Origin: Charina bottae
Lineage: Eukaryota > Chordata > Lepidosauria > Squamata > Charinaidae
Direction of reading: 5' to 3'
Assembly (NCBI GenBank): GCA_023362775.1
Contig: JALMGJ010000005.1
Location: 86,184,421-86,248,420 of the forward strand
Length of the DNA: 64,000 nt
The notes below the pieces were generated by a model that saw nothing but the letters and a program-made list of their open reading frames with translations, had not been told where the DNA came from and did not search any database. This document shows, one piece after another, positions 48,646-57,581 of this stretch; the first letter of the stretch is position 1; the number at the start of each line of letters is the position of its first letter. The translations under genes were made by a program, and so were the position numbers.

Positions 48646-49388
48646 TAACGTAACAGATAAATATGGCACAGCCCAATTCCTGGATCAGCCAACTTTAGGA
48701 AGTTATTTTAAGACATGGGTTTTCTATTCAGTATTTGCTTTCAACGGTCTCACAGGCAAGGGAAATGTTTAAACAGCGAGTCCTGGATATTAGTGCACAA
48801 ACTGACATGGAATTATTAACTAAAAATAGATCTTTAAGATGGTTGGCTAAGAATAAAATTATATTTCAACCCGAAAAGTATCTATCAATGAGTATTCCAC
48901 AAACTTTAAGAAGGGCCTATTCTAGAGCTAGATTTGAGCTGCTGGATTCCATGGCCAAATATGGGCGCTTCCACCACTTGCCATATCATGAGAGAACCTG
49001 CATATGCGGTTCTCCAACCATTGAAAATATTTTTCATATTTTGTTCAATTGTCAATTCTATGCATCCATTAGGCATAAATATCTATCATCTCTATTAGAA
49101 AGAACAGCACATGGGATCCAAACCATAGACTTATAGTCTTATTTCCTCCTGGGCTCAAATGTGCATATTGTTCGTAGGACTGCTAAGTTTATAACTAAGG
49201 CAACGGTAATTAGAATTCAATACATTGAACAAATTGGGGTATCCTGTAAGGGAGATTCATATATCTGATTTCTGACACTATGTATTATCACATATGTATT
49301 TTATTATTGTATTTTTATCATTGTATTGTATTTATTTTATTTTATTTTATTGATAAGGTCACAGGACTAATCAATTAATAAACTACTA
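48646..49388 (+). mobile_element. Unclassified LINE 3' end, 743 bp, inside the short L1
   Basis: A perfect 15-bp duplication, ctataaggtataata, lies at 48631-48645 and 49389-49403. The frame at 48735-49136 includes LRRAYSRARFELLDS, GRFHHLPYHERTCICG and NIFHILFNCQFY, a CxC...H...C zinc-binding pattern after the RT domain. The 3' end is aggtcacaggactaatcaat plus taataaact. It shares its C-terminal tail and terminus style with the element at 24166. Confidence 0.85.
48735..49136 (+). pseudogene. LINE C-terminal zinc-binding fragment
   Basis: 133 open codons covering only the region downstream of the RT catalytic core. The motif CICG...HILFNC resembles the terminal zinc ribbon of several non-LTR element families. 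RVLDISAQTDMELLTKNRSL precedes it. Truncated at the 5' end by incomplete reverse transcription. No function expected. Confidence 0.7.
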
Positions 49389-49403
49389 CTATAAGGTATA
49401 ATA

Positions 49404-49885
49404 ATTGGTTTTTAGGTTTAATAGGGTTAAGATTGTTGTAGTATTATTATAAAAGTTTTTGTAATTTGACTTTTGTTATAGTAAACAGAAATATATAGAA
49501 TAGTGGTAGGAATGAAATAATTAAATAAATGCTGGGGGGGTTTTTTTGGAGGAGAGGGAAATTGATTTAAAGAGTTATATGCTTTTTTTGTTTTTTCTAT
49601 AAGGGGAAAAAGCAATTGCATTAGTGATTTGTATATATGTTAATGGAATGATTTATAGAAATAATGTGATCTTGGTTTGATATAGAGTAAGGGTTTGAAT
49701 ATGGAAATTGCTGTATATTCTTGCTGTTGAAAGTCGGAAGTCACCTTATGTAATCTCCAAAGTTCTTTTTCCTTGTGTTTCACACTCTTTTTAGTTTCTC
49801 TTTTTTTTTCTTGTAGTTTTTTGTTTTTTGTAGTTTTTATCTTTGTTTCAAACTTAATAAAATTCTTTTTAAAAGAAAAGAAAAG
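49404..49885 (+). mobile_element. 3' UTR of the short L1
   Basis: AT-rich sequence resuming after the LINE insertion. It contains gaaagtcggaag near 49732 and ends in taataaaattctttt and an AAAAG-rich tail. The AATAAA-type signal just before the tail fits L1 polyadenylation. Confidence 0.65.
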
Positions 49886-52194
49886 ATGGTAGCCACAACC
49901 ATGCAATCAACCTTGCCCCTTTTTTACAACTTGTTGCAGTTGACCCTGTTTTGAAGGAATAGATTTGAAAGTGACAAAAGCTGGGGCTGCAAAGAAACAG
50001 GAAGGAGGTGCTGCGGGAGGCAGGAGTGATGGGGGGGGGATACCTGACAAAACTGCAGTTCTCCTTTTAATATGAGATCCCCTCCTCTTCCCCCAATCGA
50101 AAAATGCAACCAAGTCTTGCCATTTTGTGAAATTTCAGTATTTCCCTGTGGTTTCTGTGTGTAGTGGATTTGTTCTCTTGGAAGCTAACAAGACTCTTCC
50201 CACCCCCCCACCCATAAAATATAACCTTACACTACTCAGTGCAACTTTCAGAAATTGCAGCCAGCGAACAAAAGTTTTGCTTCCTTCTTGAAGCAACAGG
50301 AAGCTGTTCCAGATAATCAGCCTTCCCATCTCCCAAGCTTCCTCATTTCTGTTTAAAATGAACCTGAGGCCACTCTAGATCCATTTGGACATTGAGAAAC
50401 AGTGGTTGGCCAGTAGTCATTTGTGAGCTAATCAGTGCTTGCCCTTTGTGGCCAAAAATTGAGCATGGGAGACAGCAAACTCCACGTGTGGGATTGCATC
50501 TTCAACTGAAAGGCCTGACTGCCTTCTCATGAAGTGAACAGGAATCGCTGTGCACTTAGAGAACTTTTCTGAGCTTTATTACACGGAGAGACACTGCTCT
50601 CCTTGTCATGAAATGGTCAGAAGAAAAACAAGATTACCCAAAATGTCTTGCATCATGAAATGCATGTATTTTTAATGTAATTGCCAATGTAAATGCTATT
50701 GTGTGTATGTATTTTGAAACCATAACAGGAAAACAACCAAAATGTCCCCTAATTCTGCTTTTTGGCTCAGATGTTCCTCAGATACTTTTGGAGAACAGTT
50801 TATTTTAAAATAAGTTTGCAGACTCCAATATGAATTGGTATCGGGGTGCTTTGAGTTGGGAAATTTAATTCTTTCTTCCTAGCCCCTTCCTTTAAGAAAT
50901 TCATACCCTGTCTGTGATGGATGGACGGAAGGAAGGAAGCTTTTTAAAAAGTAGAAGAGCTTATTTCATGGAAAAGAATGATTAGTTAGGAGGAGATGTT
51001 TGCTGAGGTGAAAATATCTTTTTAATGGATGAGGATAAATATGCTGGTTGTGAATAACGTATTCCAGGAGGTAACCATTCCCCGTTGTCTTTATCATGAC
51101 TTTTAGTGGGTGAACAGTGCAGGCTTTTCTCTGTACAAATCAGATCAATAGAAGACAGTGATGAAAGCTTGCGTGTTAAATTTAAGCAGGTTAAATTAGC
51201 CATAGATTCATTATATTGGGAACTTTGCATTTTAATTATGATTTATGATGTCCAAATCACAGGTCAGCACTTGAGTCTTATGTTTCAGTCAGGTTTGGTG
51301 GGCCCATGTGCATGAATCATTCATTCACACAAGTTTGCCCTGCAGCTGCTACGTATATACATTTTAATTTTAAATTTTAAAGCTTTAAGAATAAACAGCA
51401 GAATAATAAGGTTAGGTTGCTTCTGCTGCTGAGCATAATTTGTGGGATGTGTGTGGCTGATTTTTTTTTTATTATTATTATTGACAACAGCTGTAATCAT
51501 CAAAGTAAAAAACCAGAGATTTAGATTTTTGGAGGGTGGGTGGGTATTATTGGATTAGCCCCTATGGGTTTTTCCCGTTTTATGTTTACAACAAGCTTGT
51601 GAGGTAGCTGAAGGTGAAACTTGGGTGGGGGGAGTCTGCGACTTTCTGAAGAGCACCTCAAGGTGGAGGGGAAGATTTTGAATTCAACGTGCAGCTGAGC
51701 AAAAATGCTGTCTCCACTTAACCACAATAGCTTTCTCCCTTAATTTTTCAGGACGAAGATAATGAATCTTGATGCCTAGGATAGACCTCTATTTATTTTT
51801 AAATGTAGCCATCTTAAGGTGACACAACTTGGGTCATTACTGATTAAACACTTTCAGAAAGATATCTCTAGAGATCAAAGATTAATATCTGCATTTGAAG
51901 GCACTGCCTTCAGGGCAAAAAGTAAGAAACATAAAGCAAGTGGAGCTGATAAGTTAAGTTGGACCAATTTGGTTGGATGTAATAAATTTCTTAAAATCAG
52001 TATTTTAGGTTTTGGTTAGCAAGGAGCTGCTGATCCTTGCTTTTTTTGGCAAAACATAAATGCTCCTTCAAGTAGCTATTCGGGGTTAAAGGAAATGCAT
52101 CTCACTTTTTCATGGGAAATGATGAGTAATGACAAGTTGTTTCTGATGCCCCGCAAACCTGTAAGAGAAAGGCAGTTGGATTTTTTAATGTTTT
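49886..52194. other. Mostly unique DNA, nothing recognised
   Basis: About 2.3 kb. The segment 49886-49950 (agatggtagccacaacc...ccttttttac) may be an old foldback relic related to 60337. No exon recognised. Confidence 0.4.
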
Positions 52195-52199
52195 TTTTT

Positions 52200-54563
52200 C
52201 AGCCTATACACCTATTGTATCACCTGGTCCCTAATATTTTTGTCATTGGCGATCACTCGTAGCCGAGTAAGATTGTCTTCCAAAGGTAAAATTTTAACGG
52301 TGGATCCGTAAGTGGCTATAAAGGCCAATTCTGGATCCGCACAACCTCCCACAATGAGGGCATAGGTTTCCGGGTGGGAGACGGTCATGATGAGGGTTTG
52401 CCTGACGTGCCTTCCTTTTAGCTCTTTTCTCCCTTTCGCCCTGTACTCGTGCTTCTTCAAAGTCCATAGCGCCATTAATAAAGGATGACCTCCAATTGAA
52501 ACGCTCATGAGTTAGGGCTTCCCAGTTCTCAATGCTGATATTACATTTTTTTAAATTAGCTTTGAGAGTATCTTTGAATCTCTTTTGCTGTCCACCAATA
52601 TTCCATTTTCCATTCTTAAGTTGGGAGTAAAGTAGCTGCTTTGGAAGACGATGGTCAGGCATTCGAACAACATGACCGGTCCAGCGAAGTTGATGTTGGA
52701 TGATCATTGTTTCAATGCTGGTGGTTTTCGCTTCTTCTAATATGCTAACATTAGTCCGCCTATCTTCCCAAGTAATTTGCAGAATTTTTCGGAGGCAGCG
52801 TTGATGGAATCTTTCAAGAAGTTGGAGGTGGCGTTTGTAGAGTGTCCATGTTTCACAGGCGTACAGAAGGGTTGGTAGTACAATGGCTTTGTAAACAAGC
52901 ATTTTGGTCTCCCTGCGAATGTCCCGATCCTCAAACACTCTACGCTTCATTTGGGAGAAAGCTACACTTGCAGAGCTCAGGCGATGCTGAATTTCAGCGT
53001 CGATGTCGGCTTTTGTAGATAGATGGCTGCCGAGATAAGAAAAGTGGTCGACATTTTCTAGTGACACACCTTTAAGTTGGATTGATGCCGTTGCAGAGGG
53101 ATTGGTTCGAACTTGCTGGTAAAGCACTTCGGTTTTTTTAATGTTAATCGAGAGGCCGAGCTTTTCATATGCTTCTGCAAAGATGTTTAGGATAGTTTGA
53201 AGATCTTCCTCGGAGTGTGCACAGACTACGTTATCATCAGCATATTGAAGTTCTATAACAGAAGTTGCAATTACCTTATTTTTTGCTTTCAGCCTACTAA
53301 GATTAAAAAGCTTTCCATCTGTTCGATATATAATTTCTACACCAGTAGAAAGTTTCTCTTCAACAAGGTGTATAATCATAGCGATGAAGATAGCGAATAA
53401 GGTTGGAGCAATAACACATCCCTGTTTAATGCCGGATTCCACTTTAAATGGATCGCTTTGAGAGCCATTGTTATTCAGGATTGTTGCCATCATGTCATCA
53501 TGGAGTAACCGCATGATGTTCACAAATTTATCAGGGCATCCAATTTTCAGAAGGATGGTCCAGAGAGCAGTACGATTTACAGTATCAAAAGCTTTAGTCA
53601 GATCAATAAACGCCATGTACAGAGGGCGGTTTTGCTCCTTGCATTTTTCTTGAAGCTGTCGTGCAGTGAAGATCATATCCACTGTTCCCCTGGAAGGGCG
53701 GAAGCCATTTTGTGTTTCAGGGAGGTTGTCTTCTGATACAGATAGGAGACGGTTTGCGATGATCTTTGCCAGGATTTTGCCTGCTGTGGCTAGAAGGGAG
53801 ATGCCTCGATAGTTTCCACAGTCTGTTCTATCACCCTTTTTAAAGAGAGTGATAATTATGGCATCCCTAAAGTCTGCTGGAATCTCCTCCCTCATCCAGA
53901 TTTTTTCAATGAGCTTATGAAGTTGTTGTGTAAGTTCATGCCCGCCTTCTTTAAAGACTTCAGCAGGAATCCCATCAGGTCCACTAGCTTTGTTATTTTT
54001 CATTTGTTTAGTGGCTTTACTGACTTCCTCCAAACTAGGGGGTACTGCAAGCTCATTTCTTATTTGTTTTTGCGGGATTTGCAAGAAGACTTCATCAGCC
54101 ACAGTAGAGTGACAATTAAGGAGATTGTAGTAATGCTCTTTCCAGCGCAGTGCAATAGACTCTTTGTCCTTTGGAAGTTTAGCACCATCTACTGAGCGTA
54201 AGGGATTTGTACCATGGTTTGTTGGTCCATAGATGGCCTTTATGGCATTAAAAAAGCCCCGTGCATCATGAGCATCTGCAAAATGTTGGGTTTCTTGGGC
54301 TTTTTTTATCCACCATATGTTCTTAAGTTCTCTAGTTCTTCTTTGGACTTCTGCCTTTGCACTGGCGTAGATTTTTTTCTTAACGGCACAGTTAATATCT
54401 TTTTGCCATATCTGGAAGGCTTTCCTTTTCTTGTCAATAATATGTTCAATCTCACTATCGTTCTCATCAAACCAGTCCTGATGTCTCTTAGTCTGGTATC
54501 CGATAGTTTGTTCACAGGCTGAAATAATAGAAGTCTTCAATTTAATCCATAAGACGTCAACTT
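52200..54563 (-). mobile_element. 5'-truncated non-LTR retrotransposon, RTE-like, intact RT frame
   Basis: Minus-strand element. The coding frame (52294-54540) is followed by about 90 bp of 3' UTR (gaagacaatcttactcgg, cgagtgatcgcc) overlapping the frame end, and a short poly(A) seen as a T run at 52192-52199. In-frame sequence extends only to about 54561, where a stop occurs and the sequence changes to an L1 5' half. The endonuclease domain is therefore missing. No target duplication was found. Confidence 0.8.
52294..54540 (-). CDS. Reverse transcriptase of an RTE-like LINE with C-terminal C2H2 finger
   Basis: 748 codons without a stop, the largest credible frame here. The pre-RT region (residues 30-145) has AFQIWQKD, WWIKKAQETQHFADA and RWKEHYYNLLN. 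RT blocks: NNKASGPDGIPAEVFK (182-197), GNYRGISLLATAGKILAKII (242-261), NGFRPSRGTVDMIF (278-291), FIDLTKAFD with D313 (311-319), IKQGCVIAPTLFAIF (371-385) and YADD (433-436). The catalytic aspartates D313, D435 and D436 are all present. The thumb/tail has YLGSHLS, ETWTLYKRHLQLLERFH and QLRWTGHVVRM, a block homologous to YFGHLMRR of BovB. A C2H2 finger closes the protein: C727, C730, H743, H747. The N-terminal endonuclease is lost, so it could not insert by itself. The ATG is simply the first in the truncated copy. Exact clade uncertain. Confidence 0.85.
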   Translation of the reverse strand: MKTSIISACEQTIGYQTKRHQDWFDENDSEIEHIIDKKRKAFQIWQKDINCAVKKKIYASAKAEVQRRTRELKNIWWIKKAQETQHFADAHDARGFFNAIKAIYGPTNHGTNPLRSVDGAKLPKDKESIALRWKEHYYNLLNCHSTVADEVFLQIPQKQIRNELAVPPSLEEVSKATKQMKNNKASGPDGIPAEVFKEGGHELTQQLHKLIEKIWMREEIPADFRDAIIITLFKKGDRTDCGNYRGISLLATAGKILAKIIANRLLSVSEDNLPETQNGFRPSRGTVDMIFTARQLQEKCKEQNRPLYMAFIDLTKAFDTVNRTALWTILLKIGCPDKFVNIMRLLHDDMMATILNNNGSQSDPFKVESGIKQGCVIAPTLFAIFIAMIIHLVEEKLSTGVEIIYRTDGKLFNLSRLKAKNKVIATSVIELQYADDNVVCAHSEEDLQTILNIFAEAYEKLGLSINIKKTEVLYQQVRTNPSATASIQLKGVSLENVDHFSYLGSHLSTKADIDAEIQHRLSSASVAFSQMKRRVFEDRDIRRETKMLVYKAIVLPTLLYACETWTLYKRHLQLLERFHQRCLRKILQITWEDRRTNVSILEEAKTTSIETMIIQHQLRWTGHVVRMPDHRLPKQLLYSQLKNGKWNIGGQQKRFKDTLKANLKKCNISIENWEALTHERFNWRSSFINGAMDFEEARVQGEREKRAKRKARQANPHHDRLPPGNLCPHCGRLCGSRIGLYSHLRIHR

Positions 54564-54569
54564 TTCAAT

Positions 54570-55908
54570 ACTGGTGTCAGCAAAAAGTCTGTAAACGGTT
54601 GCCAGAACTTTATAAAAACGTGTCTTATTTTAACCTTGATCAAATAAACTAACTTTATATTCCTTCCGTTTACTTCTGAAAATCTTAATCTTTAATTCAT
54701 TCAAATATTGTCGTAGGATTTGATCTCTCTCCCATTCTTCTTTGTCCCATCGCAAAGGCTTCTTCCAGGCTTTAACAATCCACTTTTGTAAATCCAATAA
54801 AAAGACATTTATCCAGGTCATTCTCTTGGTTTATCATTTGTATTTCCCATTTAATTTTTAAAACCAAAGTTAGCTTCTTTTGTACATCCAATAAAGAGTC
54901 CTTATCCAAGTCATTCTCTTGGCCTGCCACTTGTATTTCCACTTTAAATGCCTTTTCTGTCTTGTAATCCACACTTTTTTTAATCCAACATTTCTGATTC
55001 TACTGTTTCTGCATCAAGCAAGATTTATTTCACATCTGTCATTCCTTCATTAACATCTTTTAAACATAGTCTATCCATGGAAGCAGACATCGTTACTGAT
55101 ATTGTTTACATTATGGCTACTAATTTCTGGCCCCATTCTTCAAAGATCTCCTTTAGCATTTCAAATGTTATAGCATTTTGTGTCATTTTGTAAATCCCAA
55201 TACTGATCCAAACCAAAAGCAAGTTTACACTATTTTTTTCTTTTTGACTGGAATCTTTAGTCCCCTCTAGTGTCCAATTTAAATAATAAAGTCTCTAATC
55301 TCTATTATGACTTACAGTAGACAAAATAATTTTGGTTCCCACAAAAAGCTGTTTATTTTTTATAGTTAGTTCCAAAATCTTATAGTAAAAGTTTCAATAT
55401 TACAAATTTGTCTGGACCATGAATTCATTTATAACTTTCTTGGTTCAAAATCTTATTTAGCTTTTTGCTATTTATTTCAAATTCTTTAAGTTCTTCAACT
55501 TATAGTTAATTTTTCTTTTGTTCAGAAATGAAGATAGACTCACCAGGTGGCTTTTCAAAGTTGTCATTCCGAAGATCTCTAATAATTTTAATATGGCTAG
55601 ATAAGCAGTTTCTGAAAGTGATTAGAATTGAGGTTAGCAAACTTAGTGTCCTTTTAAAAGGCTCTGCTGTGGTTGTGAGGTTGATGGCTGATCCCTTCAT
55701 CTCCTGGGGCTCAAACCCGTGGGTGACCACTGTCCTGCAGCCTCCTTGTGAGGAGCAGCCATCCAGAGCACATATGGGTAATCTGCTGTTCTGTCCTTGT
55801 CCAGAGAGGTTCTGAAGAACTGGTCTACTCACTGGTTCTTCAGTCTTTGCCGCATTTGTCATCTCCACTTTCCCGGAGACGTGTTTAGCTCACCACGCCT
55901 CCCCCAGA
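54570..55908 (-). mobile_element. L1 5' half: 5' UTR and broken ORF1
   Basis: Starts on the minus strand near 55905 with acttctgggggaggcgtgg. A 120-codon frame (55506-55868) covers the 5' UTR/early region. Downstream, segments such as KVEIQVAGQENDLDKDSLLD and WDKEEWERDQILRQYLNELK resemble an L1 ORF1 coiled coil but are split by stops. A 93-bp tandem duplication lies at about 54790-54950. ORF2 is absent; the element stops at the neighbouring RTE-like insertion. Confidence 0.6.
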
Positions 55909-57438
55909 AGTTGTGATATTAAATATTCCTGCCAATAGCCTACATCTGTCTTTTCCTTCCACAATAATTCCATCTTTTGTTTTTTGAACATTTGTTTTTC
56001 ATCTACATTGAAATAAGTTTTAAAAATAACAATAAAAGGTAAGAGACATTATGAGTTAATCTTGCCTCCAGTGACTACATCCATTTAGTTTTCTTTACAG
56101 TAATATAAAAGCAATTTGCATTACCTTATTTTGGGATGGTTTCTTTTTGTTTGCTTCTTGTTTTGTTTTTGACTTCCCAGTCTAGCCTCCAATCCTGGAT
56201 TTCTTGGGGATCTCTTATCCAAGTAAAAAACAAGCCTGGTCTTGCATGGCTTTTCAAGGTCAGCCAAAGTTGGCTTTGCATGGTCATGAAGGCATTTGTA
56301 GCAAATTCTGATGATGTCAGCACACCAGTGATACACCTTATGTTCTTGTGTGATGACATCTGCTGCAAGTGGACACATGTGTCATCATTTGCTACAGATG
56401 CTCATGCTGAGGCAAAAATAGATGGGCTTTGTCTTCATTGGTTTTCATCATGAACCGCTTAGTGATTTTTATCAATTGAAAGGCACTAGGTCAGTAAAAT
56501 ATTCCCTTCAACTCATGGTGTTTAAAAGGTTAGTAGCAGCTTGAGGAATGCTTACTGTGCAATTAAAAAAGAGTATCACAAGAACATTTTAAAATGGCCT
56601 TGTTAGATAGTAAGTTATTTTACTTCTTCTGATCCCACAACATACGACGTATAAAAGGAAGAACTTTAAGTATTGGCTTCAGTAGGAAATCTTCAGCTAG
56701 TCATTGTCTTCTTATCTTGTTTTTAAATTTTATTGGCCCAGTTCAGCTTCAAACTGAAAAATCATCGGCCATGATTTTTTATAATGAAAACCTAAGAAGC
56801 CTTAGGTTCTTCCACTTTCCCCTTTCTTCTCCTCTAGGCATGCAAGGAGGAGTGAACTAAGCAGTTTATTATTACATAAAAATAATAAAGGTTATGGGAA
56901 ACTTGTAAAAACAATGAACTAAACATTTTGATAATAAAAATCTCTCACTGCCTGTAATGACACATGGGTTGTCGTTTTTTTACTGTGGGGGATTATGATG
57001 CAGTCCAAAGCTTACTCAACAAATTTATCAGCACAAGACTTTCTGATTACAATGTTTCCTTTCAATTTGTTTCCCTAAATGCATATGGAATCTACCAACA
57101 GACTACAACAAAACATGTCAAGGTCAGGAGAGACTATGAGTACCCAAGGACATTGGTAGGACAGCCTGTGTCTTGTGACTCTGAATATGAACCAAGTGAG
57201 TGATTTTCACACATCATACTATGCTGTGGATTGCTGGGTTTTGATTAGCTGTTGCAGTTTGTAAAGCTTCATTCATAGAAAAGGTTCCTAACTCTTCAAG
57301 ATTCTGTTATTATACCTTAACAATATATTATACCTTATATATAATAGACTTCCTGCAGTTCTTGTGGTGTCTTGAAGGGATGGCATTAATCTTGAAAACC
57401 TACCAAAGATTTCCCATGCCCTCCCTTACACCATACAG
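55909..57438. other. Mostly unique DNA; unassigned frame at 56964-57203
   Basis: No repeat recognised. The 79-codon frame at 56964-57203 (GDYDAVQSLLNKFISTRLSD, then YNVSFQFVSLNAYGIYQQTT) has ordinary protein-like composition and runs over a donor-like aagtgagt at 57196. No protein family was recognised. Confidence 0.35.
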
Positions 57439-57573
57439 CAGTGTTTCTCAACCTTAGCAACTTTAAGAAGTGTGGACTTCAACTCCCAGAATTCCCCAGC
57501 CAACCATGGGAGCCATGGAAGTCTGGGAGTTGAAGTCCACACATCTTAAAGTTGCTAAGGTTGAGAAACACTG
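57439..57573. mobile_element. Palindromic hAT MITE, copy 2
   Basis: CAGTGTTTCTCAACCTTAG at the left is matched exactly inverted at the right. Most of the 135 bp pairs with itself. The flanks ccatacag (57431-57438) and ccatagag (57574-57581) match at 7 of 8 bases, an hAT-length target duplication. Confidence 0.92.
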
Positions 57574-57581
57574 CCATAGAG

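Larger units (their letters stand above)
46562..49885 (+). mobile_element. Short L1 (5' region, ORF1-like frame, 3' UTR, no ORF2) with nested insertions
   Basis: The 5' end acttccggtgggaagatggc is typical of an L1 5' UTR. An ORF1-like frame starts at 47666. The 3' UTR has gaaagtcggaag near 49732, as in the L1 at 972, and ends taataaaattctttt plus an A-rich tail. There is no ORF2 between. Three later insertions interrupt it: SINE-A (46918-47256), solo LTR (48093-48470) and a LINE end (48646-49388). Without them the element is about 1.8 kb. The layout recalls mammalian HAL1 half-L1s. Confidence 0.65.
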
